From Deltaproteobacteria bacterium (GTDB lineage Bacteria > Bdellovibrionota_C > UBA2361 > SZUA-149 > JADZAE01): 45,667 nt of DNA. Shown one piece after another: positions 9,017 through 18,169 of this stretch (within the stretch, counting starts at the first letter, position 1; every line of letters begins with the position of its first letter). The stretch covers positions 1 through 45,667 of the forward strand of contig JADZAE010000059.1 in NCBI GenBank assembly GCA_020852715.1, written 5' to 3'. A program made the position numbers and the translations under genes. The notes beneath the pieces are model-generated. The model worked only from the letters and a program-made list of their open reading frames with translations. It had not been told where the DNA came from and searched no databases.

Positions 9017-10996
9017 ATGGTTAGGGGCAAATCTTCATTTCTTATTTCGTTATCTTTAAGCACGCTGCTTGCTCCTTATTATGCCGCTGCACAGCAAATT
9101 ATTGAGCATAGGAATCCGCAGAGTCGAGAAATTGTTGCTTTGGGAGTGGTAGCAAAAGCTGACGACAATAAATGTCAACAGTTACAGCCTTTGTCTAAAG
9201 AAGAAAAGGTGAAGCGTGCAAGAGATTTTATTTATTCACAAACAAATTCATTTCCATTGGCAGAAGGTATTGAGCTTGTCGCGCTACATATTAATACTGA
9301 CAAGCTCGGACGGTCGCATATTCGTTTCAACTTAAAATATAAAAATATTCCTCTTCTTCATGCTCAAGTAATTGCCCATTTATCATGTTCCGGTGAAGTG
9401 ACAGGAATAAATGGACAGGCAATTAAAGAGATTAATATTGAAGCTCTGCCTAAGTTTAATAAGCAGGCAGCAGTAGAGAAAGCAAAAGCCGAGCTGGGGC
9501 TTAGTGATGAAGATATTAATAAGATAAAAGCTAGACTTGCAATAAATGTGGCTAACAAATCGGCTAAACAAAAAGCTGCTGTCCAGCAGTTGGTTTGGCA
9601 GGTTATAGTGCGTTATGGGCAACCGGAGAGATTAAAAGAAGTTTTGATTAATGCTCAGCAGGGGCGAGTCATCGCGGTAAATAGTGGCGAGAAGACAGAT
9701 CTTAATCGGCAAATATATGATTGTTCATTAGGCGATGGAAATTGTTATGCCGGGCTTTATGATGAAGCAAAAAATTATACTTTTGGTCGTCAGGAAGGGG
9801 CTGAGGAATGTGGGGCTAATCCTAAATATAATGATAATGACACGGATAATTTATATTCCTTTCTTGGTAGTATTCATGAGCTTGTTAAAGAGAAGCTGGG
9901 TCGCGATGGGGCTAATAATAAAGGTGGCATCAGTCCGGATGCTAGTGCTTATGCACCAGAAGTAACTAATGCTTTTACTTATGCGGATAGTGCTGATGTT
10001 AAGCATGATGCGGCCATGTTTTGTCCAAATGCCTTTTATTCGCCTATCGGTTATATGAGCTTTTGCCGCGGTATGGTTTCAAGCGAAATAGTTGGTCATG
10101 AGTATGGGCATGCTTTAGAGAACTTTTCGGTAAAAAACGATACGGAGAAGAGCTGGGGCTTAAACTATGTCAGAGAATCGGGTGCGATCAGTGAGGGGCT
10201 AGCAGATTATTTCTCGGCGCTGGTTGAGAGGAAGATTTATGGTTTTACTGACTGGCAGATGTGGCTTGATGATTATAGCACACGGAATATGGCTAGTCCG
10301 ATTCGTTCGAAAGGGCGCCTAGGAGGACTGCCGGCTCGTTATAATAGTGATGTTTATTACTGTGGTGAGGGTGATAACGGCGGAGTGCATTATAACTCCA
10401 CAGTATTTTCTCATCTTGCTTACGTTTTGGAAAACGGTGGGGAGTTTAATAATTGCCGCATACAGGGATTAGGGCAGGATAAGGCGTTTAATGTTATTTA
10501 TCGGGCAGTGAGTAATTATTTTACACCCAGTACAAGTTTTTATGAGGCTGCTATTGGTTTGAGTTACGCTTGCCGTGATTTATACGACAGGAAGACTTGC
10601 GATCAAGTGCTAAAAGCAACGCTGGCGGCTGAACTTAATCAAGGGGGCACTTGTTCCGATTCTTTTAGGTTAAGCCCTAAGAATATTTGTTCGGCAATTG
10701 ATTTAAAATATATTGAACCGAAAAATCCCAGTCTGCGTTTAAGAGGGAAAGATTTATATTTTGAACTAAGAGAGCGTGGGCGTAATGATTATAAAATAAG
10801 ATTACAGATTACTAGCACTGATGAAGAAGGAAATCCGGTAGTTAAAACCAGGACGGTTAAGGTGAAAAAGAATTTAGGAGTTTTTAGAAATCTGCCAGCT
10901 AAGTCTATTGTGCAATTTAGATATCAATATTTTGCCCGCGAATATCCAAGCTACTTTTCTAAGTTCAGCCAGCCACGATTGTTAGCGGTTAAGTAA
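9017..10996 (+). CDS. Secreted M4 (thermolysin-like) zinc metallopeptidase
   Basis: The 659-residue preproenzyme has a signal peptide (about 1-25, hydrophobic, ending YYAAAQ). An FTP/PepSY-type propeptide follows (about 50-225). The catalytic domain has the zinc motif HEYGH (361-365) in VGHEYGHALENF. The third ligand is Glu393 in SGAISEGLADYFS, the M4 form of G-A-x-x-E-x-x-x-D. The catalytic His458 is in DNGGVHYNS. Cysteines around 236-265 and 336-350 could form disulfides. The last 90 residues form an extra, probably beta-rich, domain. It should be exported and self-processed, degrading proteins outside the cell. It stands alone after a decayed region and converges on rpsP, separated by a strong bidirectional terminator. 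Confidence 0.95.
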   Translation: MVRGKSSFLISLSLSTLLAPYYAAAQQIIEHRNPQSREIVALGVVAKADDNKCQQLQPLSKEEKVKRARDFIYSQTNSFPLAEGIELVALHINTDKLGRSHIRFNLKYKNIPLLHAQVIAHLSCSGEVTGINGQAIKEINIEALPKFNKQAAVEKAKAELGLSDEDINKIKARLAINVANKSAKQKAAVQQLVWQVIVRYGQPERLKEVLINAQQGRVIAVNSGEKTDLNRQIYDCSLGDGNCYAGLYDEAKNYTFGRQEGAEECGANPKYNDNDTDNLYSFLGSIHELVKEKLGRDGANNKGGISPDASAYAPEVTNAFTYADSADVKHDAAMFCPNAFYSPIGYMSFCRGMVSSEIVGHEYGHALENFSVKNDTEKSWGLNYVRESGAISEGLADYFSALVERKIYGFTDWQMWLDDYSTRNMASPIRSKGRLGGLPARYNSDVYYCGEGDNGGVHYNSTVFSHLAYVLENGGEFNNCRIQGLGQDKAFNVIYRAVSNYFTPSTSFYEAAIGLSYACRDLYDRKTCDQVLKATLAAELNQGGTCSDSFRLSPKNICSAIDLKYIEPKNPSLRLRGKDLYFELRERGRNDYKIRLQITSTDEEGNPVVKTRTVKVKKNLGVFRNLPAKSIVQFRYQYFAREYPSYFSKFSQPRLLAVK

Positions 10997-11055
10997 ATTA
11001 ACAAAATTCTATATTGTATATCTTTTTGACCGGCTGTAGTTGGGTGGATTTGTAG

Positions 11056-11090
11056 AAACAAAAGGCCGACATTCAGTCGGCCTTTTGTTT
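11056..11090. terminator. Bidirectional rho-independent terminator
   Basis: Perfect 15-bp inverted repeat: AAACAAAAGGCCGAC (11056-11070), 5-base loop, GTCGGCCTTTTGTTT (11076-11090). It has T-rich tails on both strands and lies between the convergent M4 peptidase and rpsP, so it can end both transcripts. Confidence 0.93.
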
Positions 11091-11110
11091 GTATCAGAAA
11101 GGTTAAGCGA

Positions 11111-11494
11111 TTACTTTTTTTCAGCAGTCGGAGCGGCTTTTTTGCCGCGCTCTTTTTTCCCTTCCTTCTTGGTGTGCTTGCCACTGCGAGCTTTACGCGC
11201 AGCGCGCTTTGAGCGAATTTTTGCTAAACGCTTTTCTTCTAAAGCGCCGAGGTAACCCGGAATCTGTTTATCAATGATTTGACTAACTGTGTCTGATGGT
11301 TGCGCACCAACACCAACCCAGTATTTCACACGCTCTTCGTCGAGCTTAATGGTGTTTTCGTTAGTCAGCGTATTAATTGTTCCCACTTGTTCCAGGAAAC
11401 GACCATTGCGCGGCATGTCTTTGTCCGCGACAATTATTCTGTAAAATGGTTTTTTATGACGACCAAATCTTGCAAGTCTAATTACAACAGACAC
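11111..11494 (-). CDS. rpsP: 30S ribosomal protein S16
   Basis: The 127-residue protein begins MSVVIRLARFGRHKKPFYRI followed by ADKDMPRNGRFLEQVGT, the S16 signature. The core is about 80 residues. The rest is a long lysine-, arginine- and alanine-rich tail (about 85-127), longer than in E. coli S16 (82 residues) but seen in several lineages. It lies 112 bp after ffh on the same strand. In many bacteria ffh-rpsP is followed by rimM-trmD-rplS; here a terminator follows rpsP and those genes are absent, so the cluster has been broken. Confidence 0.97.
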   Translation of the reverse strand: MSVVIRLARFGRHKKPFYRIIVADKDMPRNGRFLEQVGTINTLTNENTIKLDEERVKYWVGVGAQPSDTVSQIIDKQIPGYLGALEEKRLAKIRSKRAARKARSGKHTKKEGKKERGKKAAPTAEKK

Positions 11495-11606
11495 TGTTCG
11501 CTCCTTTTCTGTTTTTGATTCTTTAACTATTTAAATGGGCCTTTGCACAGCCCCCTTAACGACGGAGGAATATTCAATATTGGCCGAGATTTGTCAAATT
11601 AGCTGC

Positions 11607-12965
11607 TTACCTGTGGAATCCGGGCATAGCGCCTTTCATCATACCAGCCAGACCTCTCATCCCATTTGGCCCTAATTTACCGAACTTTTTCATCATTTTT
11701 CTCATTTCTGAGAAATCTTTTAGTAAACGATTAACCTCTTCCACGCTGGTGCCACTGCCTTTTGCAATTCGTCTTCTACGGCTGCCGTCAATGATATCGG
11801 CCTCACTTCTTTCCTCTTTGGTCATAGACAAAATGATCGCTTCGACATGTTTCATTTGCTTATCGACCTGCTGATCATCGATTTTCTGGGCCATTTGATT
11901 CATACCCGGTATCATTTTCATCATTGAGGACATGGATCCCATATTCTTCATGACTTTCATTTGATCACAGAAGTCCTGCAGAGTGAACTGATCTTTAGTC
12001 ATTTTTTTTTGCAGAGTTTTGGCGTCATCAAGGCTTACATGCTTGGCCGCTTTTTCAATTAAGGTTAGCACGTCGCCCATACCAAGTATGCGCGAGGCTA
12101 ATCGATCAGGATAAAAGGCTTCTAAGGCATCAGGCTTTTCGCCAACACCAATAAACTTAATTGGTTTCTTGATTACGCTAGCCATTGATAATACTGCACC
12201 GCCGCGAGCATCACCATCGAGTTTAGTGATCACGATACCGTCGATATCCAATTGACTGTCAAATCCTTTGGCCACGTTAACAGCCTCTTGACCAGTCATA
12301 GCGTCGCAGACAAGAAGAACTTCGTGTGGATTAAGCGCCTGAATAATGCCGACTAGCTCGTTCATCATCGGAGCATCAATTTGCAAGCGTCCGGCAGTAT
12401 CGAGAATCACAGTATCCAGATTGCTGCGCTGGGCATAAGTAAGAGCGCTTTCGCAGATATCGAGAGGCTTGGCGTTAAGATCAGAAGGAAAGGTATCGAT
12501 CTCCAAGCTATTACCCAAAATTTGCAGCTGTTCAATAGCGGCCGGTCGGTAAATGTCGGCAGGAACTAGGAGCGGGCGCCTTTTGTTCTCATCGCGTAAG
12601 TGTTTAGCCAGTTTAGCGCAAAAAGTTGTTTTTCCGGAACCTTGTAAGCCGACAACCATAATAATTACCGGTGGGGCATGGCGCAAACTAACCGGAGTGT
12701 ATTGACCGAGAATACGAATTAACTCATCATGGACAAATTTGATAACCATTTGACCGGGATTGAGGCTTTTTAGAACTTTCATGCCCAAAGCCTGCTTCTT
12801 TACAGCTTCACAAAATTCTTTGACCACATGAACATTAACGTCGGCATCGAGTAATGCTGTGCGAATTTCCTGTAGCGATTGATCGATATCTTCAGCGGTT
12901 AATTTGCCGCGATTACGCAGAACCTTAAACGTTGCTTCCAGTTTGGAACTTAATGAATTGAACAT
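11607..12965 (-). CDS. ffh: Signal recognition particle protein (SRP54)
   Basis: The 452-residue GTPase binds SRP RNA and targets nascent membrane proteins to the Sec translocon. The N domain is about 1-95. The G domain has the P-loop GLQGSGKTT, RPLLVPADIYRPAAIEQL, the DTAGRLQID motif, the TKLDGDARGG motif, and GVGEKPDALEAF. The methionine-rich M domain (about 325-452) has IPGMNQMAQK and the RNA-binding RRRRIAKGSG. Length and order are normal. It heads a two-gene unit with rpsP. Confidence 0.98.
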   Translation of the reverse strand: MFNSLSSKLEATFKVLRNRGKLTAEDIDQSLQEIRTALLDADVNVHVVKEFCEAVKKQALGMKVLKSLNPGQMVIKFVHDELIRILGQYTPVSLRHAPPVIIMVVGLQGSGKTTFCAKLAKHLRDENKRRPLLVPADIYRPAAIEQLQILGNSLEIDTFPSDLNAKPLDICESALTYAQRSNLDTVILDTAGRLQIDAPMMNELVGIIQALNPHEVLLVCDAMTGQEAVNVAKGFDSQLDIDGIVITKLDGDARGGAVLSMASVIKKPIKFIGVGEKPDALEAFYPDRLASRILGMGDVLTLIEKAAKHVSLDDAKTLQKKMTKDQFTLQDFCDQMKVMKNMGSMSSMMKMIPGMNQMAQKIDDQQVDKQMKHVEAIILSMTKEERSEADIIDGSRRRRIAKGSGTSVEEVNRLLKDFSEMRKMMKKFGKLGPNGMRGLAGMMKGAMPGFHR

Positions 12966-13115
12966 AGAACTACCTGAAACTTTGCCTAGTATCTTTTACA
13001 TAAATTATCTTAATGAACGGGTTAGTTGAATAAACCGCCACCTTGGATATGTCAAGACGAAGTAACTCTGCCGAAGTCGTTTAATTGCATAAAAATCAAG
13101 TAGATAGTATATAAA

Positions 13116-13287
13116 CCCAAAAACGGCAGTAGCCGTTTTCTTAACCCTAAAAAATTCTGTCTCTCTTTAGGTAGCCCTCAAAAAATAAAAAATCGCGCCA
13201 CCCGTTGGTGATTTTCAAATTCTAAGGTAAGTAGGAGCGATTTTTTATTTTTTGAGGCTTTCTATCGCCTTGACTGATTTATTTAGG
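13116..13287 (+). mobile_element. MITE-like repeat family B, copy 1
   Basis: A 172-bp non-coding element whose second copy lies inverted at 39787-39960. Flanks are a 5-bp direct repeat ATAAA (13111-13115 and 13288-13292); the match can be read as 8 bp, ATAAACCC. Ends are CCCAAAAACGGC and, from the other side, CCTAAATAAATCAGTC, a short imperfect inverted repeat. The interior has a hairpin (AAAACGGC/GCCGTTTT) and a very long stem: CCTCAAAAAATAAAAAATCG (starting 13175) pairs with its complement ending 13257, around a 40-base loop. It fills most of the 430-bp gap between divergent ffh and the glycosyltransferase; I see nothing else there. Confidence 0.83.
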
Positions 13288-13395
13288 ATAAACCCAACTA
13301 GCTAATGAAGGGTTCACCTCATTCAAAATTCATTAGCGAAGAGTTGAACTCCGACGCTGCGCTGAGGTTTAATGAGCTGATAATTTGCAAGCACA

Positions 13396-14529
13396 ATGAA
13401 GAAAAAAGCCCTGATTATATTTGATGAATTTTGGCCGATTGCCGGAGCCCCGTCAATTCGCGCTGATAATATTATACGGGCGCTTGCGGATTGGGATGTA
13501 GAAGTTTTGGGTGGTAATTATAGCTCGCAAAATTCGCCGGAAATAAAAGGTCATTTTATCCGGCGTCCTGATGATATGTGTCCTCTGCGATTGGGTATCT
13601 TTTTTTTAAAAATGTATAGTCGTTTAATTTATCTAACGTTCACTAGAAAATATGATTTGCTGCTTATATCTATTCCTAAATATGAGCTGCTATATCCTTT
13701 GCTGATTTTATCCCCATTTATTAAATGCTTTCACCTGGATATCAGGGATTCGTTGGGTTTCCTCAATTATAAAAAATATTTTGCCCATTTTTTGTCTGAG
13801 TTGTTTGCTGGCATTTTGGATAAACTTTTTAAGTTTGTTGTGGAGGGAAGTTTTAATTTTGCGCTGCGTAAAGCGCAACGTGTGACTTGTGCTAATGCCG
13901 GCATCGCTGACTTGCTGGTCAAAGATCAGAGTAAGGTAGTGGTTGTTTCTAATGGCGTGGATGTGGAATTATTTTCTCCTGCACAGAAATCTAGTCGAAG
14001 TGGGAAACTGCAGATAGCATATCTTGGTAATTTTGTAGAAAAGGATAGGTTTGATTATTTGTTGGCGGCTTTGCCTGTTTGTAAACGTCCGGTAGTTTTG
14101 CATTTAATTGGAGAGGGGCGAAATAAGTCCAATATCTTAACTCAGCTTAATCAGGCGAAGATTAATTATATTGATCATGGTAAAGTGATGCACGCGCAAA
14201 TTCCGGGCATTTTGGCAAAATGCCAGTTGGGGGTAATTTTCCGAGAGGAGCACACGAAAGAATCGATACCTGTCTGTATTTACGAATTTTGTGCTATGGG
14301 TTTGCCGGTCTTATGTAATCCCGTGGGGACAATGAAAGATTTTGTGCTTAGCAATAATTTAGGGGCTATAATATCCTCAAGTGAGCAGTTAATAAAAACG
14401 CTTAATGAGGATTTTATCGATGATCAATTTTTAAATAACTTTGCTCATTTGCCGGAGCTGGCCAGACAGAAATTCTCTTTGGCTGCGAGCAGAGAAAATT
14501 TTCACAAGGTATTTGCCGAAGAAGGGTGA
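13396..14529 (+). CDS. Glycosyltransferase family 4-like
   Basis: The 377-residue protein has a GT-B layout. The N-terminal domain opens KKKALIIFDEFWPIAGAPS with an acceptor-side loop. The hinge/donor-side sequence VVVVSNGVDVELFSP is near residue 180, and IAYLGNFVEKDRFDYLLAAL near 205. The C-terminal nucleotide-sugar site has HGKVMHAQIPGILAKC and SIPVCIYEFCAMGLPVLC, with a conserved Glu in the E-x7-E region. It probably adds a sugar to a cell-surface glycan. It is followed by cell-wall genes (LD-carboxypeptidase and a serine hydrolase) on the same strand and is close enough to be co-transcribed. The acceptor and sugar are unknown. Confidence 0.88.
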   Translation: MKKKALIIFDEFWPIAGAPSIRADNIIRALADWDVEVLGGNYSSQNSPEIKGHFIRRPDDMCPLRLGIFFLKMYSRLIYLTFTRKYDLLLISIPKYELLYPLLILSPFIKCFHLDIRDSLGFLNYKKYFAHFLSELFAGILDKLFKFVVEGSFNFALRKAQRVTCANAGIADLLVKDQSKVVVVSNGVDVELFSPAQKSSRSGKLQIAYLGNFVEKDRFDYLLAALPVCKRPVVLHLIGEGRNKSNILTQLNQAKINYIDHGKVMHAQIPGILAKCQLGVIFREEHTKESIPVCIYEFCAMGLPVLCNPVGTMKDFVLSNNLGAIISSSEQLIKTLNEDFIDDQFLNNFAHLPELARQKFSLAASRENFHKVFAEEG

Positions 14530-14597
14530 GGGGTGCTAGCGAAAGCGAGGGATGGGTGTATGATTTTGCTAAGGCGCCAATTGAAATAAGGAGGGAT

Positions 14598-15530
14598 ATG
14601 CTGAAACGATTAAGTAGTGATAAAAAGATAGGAGTAGTCAGCGTCAGTTCCTCAATGTCGCCTAATGTATTTAAGAATGGTGAATGCTATGTCCGGGCGC
14701 TGGGTTTTGATATTGTTTGCCCACTGGATCCCTGCGCCAATTGGGGGAAAAATGAGCACGGTTTTGGATCTGCTACTCCGCCGGAGAGGGCTGATGCCTT
14801 TATGCAGTTAATTAAAGACGATGATGTGGGAGTTGTAGTTTTAGCGCGTGGAGGTTACGGGGCAGGCCAGATATTGCCTCTGCTTGATTATGAAGAAATT
14901 GCTCGCCAAAAGAAGCTGATTGTCGGTTTTTCTGATGTTACCGTCCTTCTTTCAGCGATTGCCAAGAAAAGCGAGCTGATAACTGTGCATGGCCCGACAC
15001 TTAGCACATTGGGCGAAGCGATTGATTGTATGGAGGCACAGGAGTCAGCTAGTCTGTTGTTTCATTTGCTTCAAGATAATGAATACCGCCCGATGATGCA
15101 TGGAGAGATAGCTCGGCCGGGTCATGCTGAAGGTCGCTTGATTATTGGCAACCTTTCATTATTGACTGCCTTAATTGGCACACCTTGGGACTTGGATTAT
15201 AGCGGTAAAATCTTAGCTATCGAGGATGTTAACGAGCCGGCATACAGAATCCACCGCGCGCTGATGCAAATGTACTATGCCGGCAAGCTGGAGCATTTGG
15301 CGGGGCTGTGTTTGGGGCAGTTTTCTTTTAGCGGGGGGACTTCCGGTAAGGATATCGCTCAGGAAGAATTAATCGTGCATATATTACGTGATATTTTGTC
15401 AAAAACTTCATATCCGGTAATTGTTAATTGCCCCTTTGGTCACAATGAAAATAATGTTGCTTGGCCGTTTTATTCTCATGTAAGTATACGAAACGGTGAA
15501 ATGATCGGAATACAGCAAATAATATCCTAA
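14598..15530 (+). CDS. Muramoyltetrapeptide LD-carboxypeptidase (peptidase S66)
   Basis: The protein is 310 residues from the ATG at 14598. This start has AAGGAGG just upstream and gives the normal S66 N-terminus (KKIGVVSVSSS); a GTG at 14526 in the same frame would add 24 unlikely residues. The catalytic triad is visible: Ser112 in VGFSDVT, Glu209 in LAIEDVNE, His282 in CPFGHNENN, close to the Ser115/Glu217/His285 numbering known for Pseudomonas LdcA. RGGYGAGQILPLLD (84-97) is the usual loop. The enzyme removes D-Ala from tetrapeptides in peptidoglycan recycling. It could also be an MccF-like immunity peptidase, but the neighbouring beta-lactamase-fold hydrolase supports recycling. Confidence 0.92.
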   Translation: MLKRLSSDKKIGVVSVSSSMSPNVFKNGECYVRALGFDIVCPLDPCANWGKNEHGFGSATPPERADAFMQLIKDDDVGVVVLARGGYGAGQILPLLDYEEIARQKKLIVGFSDVTVLLSAIAKKSELITVHGPTLSTLGEAIDCMEAQESASLLFHLLQDNEYRPMMHGEIARPGHAEGRLIIGNLSLLTALIGTPWDLDYSGKILAIEDVNEPAYRIHRALMQMYYAGKLEHLAGLCLGQFSFSGGTSGKDIAQEELIVHILRDILSKTSYPVIVNCPFGHNENNVAWPFYSHVSIRNGEMIGIQQIIS

Positions 15531-15551
15531 GTAATAAGCGGAAGTTTAGAA

Positions 15552-16745
15552 ATGAAGTGGACCAAGGTTGATGAAGCGCTCAAAGCGGCGGCTTTCCCAT
15601 ACGATGAGGCGCCAAGTAAAAAAGAGGATTGGAAAAGTCTTTTCAAGTCAGGCAACTATGTTTTTCCCGGTGCCGTACTTTTAGTCGGACGCAGAGGAGA
15701 AATATTATATCACCAAGCTGTTGGTTGTCGTTCGGTTATTCCTGAGCTGACACCGATGAGCGAAAACATGGTTTTTGATGTGGCTTCCCTTACTAAGGTA
15801 TTAGTGCCGACGACTTTGGCGATGAAGCTAGTCGATAGCAATCAGCTGAGTTTGGATCGACGCGTGTCGAGAATTATCCAGTCTTTTGGTACTTATGGAA
15901 AAGAACGTATTACGATCAAGCACTTGTTGACGCACTCTTCCGGCTACGCGGCAACTTATCCTTTTTATCACCAGATTGCTCGCGCCGATGGTGGGGAAAG
16001 GGCGGGAGTGATGAGCAGCCGTGGTGCGGCGGAAATGGTTTACAATGAAATTTATCGGGCTAAATTAGAAAATCTTCCCGGTAAAGTTGCTCGTTACAGC
16101 GATATTGGCTTCATCCTTTTGGGAGATACGATCGAGATTTTGTATGGTGGCGCGCATTTGGATAAATTAGCGCATGATAACATTTTTGTGCCGCTTAATC
16201 TGCGTAGCACCGGATATGTAGATTTATCCAAACTGCGGATGCAAGGAATGGAAGTGCGCACTGATATTATTGTGCCGACAGCGGAGTGTTCATGGCGCAA
16301 AAAACTTATCTGCGGCGAAGTTCATGATGACAATGCTTGGGCAATGGGTGGTGTTTCTGCACATGCTGGAGTATTTTCAACAGCACTAGATTTGCATAAA
16401 TTCGCCAGTGAAATGCTTAAATGTTACGCGGGGAAAGGCTCTTTAATCAGCCAAAATACGTTACGTTCTTTCTGGAAGCTGGATGGTAGTGTGCCTGATA
16501 GCAGCTGGGCTATGGGTTGGGATACTCCGACGCCGGGAAAGAGCAGCAGTGGCAGATATTTTTCTTCGCAATCGGTTGGGCATTTAGGCTATACTGGTTG
16601 CTCGATGTGGATTGATCCGGCCACGGAAGTAGATGTTATTTTGTTATCTAACCGCATTCATCCAACGACGGAGAATGAGGAGATAAAACTATTTAGGCCT
16701 TTTATCCATGATCTAGTCATGGAAACTCTAGGTCTTGCTCGTTAA
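15552..16745 (+). CDS. Serine hydrolase, class C beta-lactamase/penicillin-binding fold
   Basis: The 397-residue protein has the active-site SxxK as Ser79-Leu-Thr-Lys82 (DVASLTKVLVPTT), a YxN-like Tyr-Ser-Asp (RYSDIGFILLGD, about 180), and an HxG triad variant (SVGHLGYTGCS, about 340). LLTHSSGYAA (about 125) is typical. No signal peptide is visible, so it is probably cytosolic, unlike AmpC. It begins 21 bp after the LD-carboxypeptidase gene. Cytosolic members beside S66 peptidases fit peptidoglycan-fragment processing (esterase, amidase or carboxypeptidase); antibiotic resistance is not implied. Confidence 0.9.
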   Translation: MKWTKVDEALKAAAFPYDEAPSKKEDWKSLFKSGNYVFPGAVLLVGRRGEILYHQAVGCRSVIPELTPMSENMVFDVASLTKVLVPTTLAMKLVDSNQLSLDRRVSRIIQSFGTYGKERITIKHLLTHSSGYAATYPFYHQIARADGGERAGVMSSRGAAEMVYNEIYRAKLENLPGKVARYSDIGFILLGDTIEILYGGAHLDKLAHDNIFVPLNLRSTGYVDLSKLRMQGMEVRTDIIVPTAECSWRKKLICGEVHDDNAWAMGGVSAHAGVFSTALDLHKFASEMLKCYAGKGSLISQNTLRSFWKLDGSVPDSSWAMGWDTPTPGKSSSGRYFSSQSVGHLGYTGCSMWIDPATEVDVILLSNRIHPTTENEEIKLFRPFIHDLVMETLGLAR

Positions 16746-16768
16746 GAATCGTAAATTTAGAACGGATC

Positions 16769-17629
16769 TCAATCGGCCAGTGTGCAGATTTGCTCGTTAC
16801 AGGTAATACTTTCGCTAATATTTTCGCCTGAGCGGCTGATAATATCTACTGCTTCTTGAATGCCTGTATCCCAAAGAGACTGAGTTTTGTGTGCGCCACA
16901 CTGACCTGCCCACGGATCAAGCGTATCATTATAGCCTGAACCTAAAACTTCAAAACGAAGATGATTAGAAGACGATCGTCCAGAGTATCCCATTTCGGCG
17001 ATTTTCTGACCTTTATACACCATCTCACCCGGTCCTACGAGAATAGAGCCGCTGCGCAAATGCTCATAACGCGTGGTAAAAGACCTTCATGCCTGATAAC
17101 TATTTCATTTCCACCCCATGTGCATTGATAGCAGGAAGGGGTAGAAGATGAGTCATCCGCAATATTCGGCTATATTTTCCGTGCAAGACATAACACCGGA
17201 ATTTACTCCTGGACCGGGAGCCAGAGTTGCTTCCTGGCAATCTGGATGCGTGGAGTCTGTTCCTGTACACTGATCATATTTACCATCAAAGACCCAAACT
17301 ACTTGACCATCGGCAGCAACAAAGACGCTTAAACCCAAAGTAGAGTTACTATCTTTGATATCAGTGCCCGGATGTCCAAGAAAAGCAGGATATATGCAGT
17401 TAAAAGATGTCCAGTCGCTATTAGTATCGGGAAATCCTATTGGGTTGTTGCAGGTCGTGCCGATTGCTCAGTCTAATGGCCAACCAAGCGTAGCAGTAGA
17501 ATAGTTAGCTGAGAGCTTTACTTCCGGCCCTTCGCTTTCGCTGTTGCTTCTGCCACCCGAGCAACTAACGACTGCCCAGAGTATGGAAGCGACAAGAGTG
17601 ATCTTTAAAAATTTGTTTACCTTACTCAT
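16769..17629 (-). pseudogene. Broken M23 (LytM-type) lipoprotein peptidase
   Basis: A minus-strand gene starts MSKVNKFLKITLVASILWAV, with a lipobox VVSC near residue 25. It is interrupted by an in-frame TGA at 17468-17470, after which AIGTTCNNPIGFPDTNSDW and GLSVFVAADGQVVWVFDGKY continue in frame. A frameshift near 17155-17160 leads to CYQCTWGGNEIVIRHEGLLP, and a second near 17070 leads to YEHLRSGSILVGPGEMVYKG. The final part has GYSGRSSSNHLRFEVLG, matching the M23 G-x-S-G-x-S-x-x-x-H-L-H-F-E motif with Arg in place of the second His. Each lesion is local and the order of motifs is intact, so this is a recently inactivated peptidoglycan endopeptidase. Confidence 0.88.
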
Positions 17630-17750
17630 CCTGCTCTCGGAATTAGCCACATTGGTATTGAGTCGGGGAGCTTATGGCCTAACTGAATAATTGGCACCGC
17701 AGTCAGCTTAAAATTTTAACTAATAAAAAGGGGGGGGTTAGCCGAAGGAG

Positions 17751-17801
17751 TAAAAAAAGAGGACTTACGGAACTATCTCGAAGCCATTGGCCCCGTAAGT
17801 C
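17751..17801 (-). terminator. Rho-independent terminator of rpsT
   Basis: On the minus strand GACTTACGG (17801-17793) pairs with CCGTAAGTC (17770-17762), followed by CTC and a T run (17758-17752). It lies 28 bp after the rpsT stop. The 22-base loop is long and could fold further. Confidence 0.75.
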
Positions 17802-17828
17802 TAATCTCGAAGATAGCTAATGCTTTGT

Positions 17829-18095
17829 TTATTTTTTCAAAGCGTTAATCTTCTTGGCAAGACGTGAAACTTTTCTTGCCGCATTCTTTTTGTGCACTAA
17901 GTGCTTATTTGCAGCTTTAGCTAAAACGCTGCTTGCCTTTTGTAAGGAGGACTTTGCCTTATCTGCGTTTTTTTCAGTGATTGATGTTGTCACCTCTTTA
18001 ACGGCCGAGCGCAAATTGGATCTGGCCTGTCTGTTACGAAGATTTGTTTTTTTGTTCTGTCTGTCTCTTTTTTCTGCTGATGGAACATTTGCCAT
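17829..18095 (-). CDS. rpsT: 30S ribosomal protein S20
   Basis: The 88-residue, lysine- and arginine-rich protein matches S20: MANVPSAEKRDRQNKKTNLR at the start, SNLRSAVK in the middle, and LVHKKNAARKVSRLAKKINA at the end. It binds 16S rRNA early in assembly. It is monocistronic, with its own terminator downstream and the methyltransferase gene upstream on the same strand. Confidence 0.97.
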   Translation of the reverse strand: MANVPSAEKRDRQNKKTNLRNRQARSNLRSAVKEVTTSITEKNADKAKSSLQKASSVLAKAANKHLVHKKNAARKVSRLAKKINALKK

Positions 18096-18169
18096 AAAAT
18101 AAAAACACCCTATTGATATGATAAAAATTAAATGAAAAATTAGCTTTAATTGCTAAACTCGACGGCATC

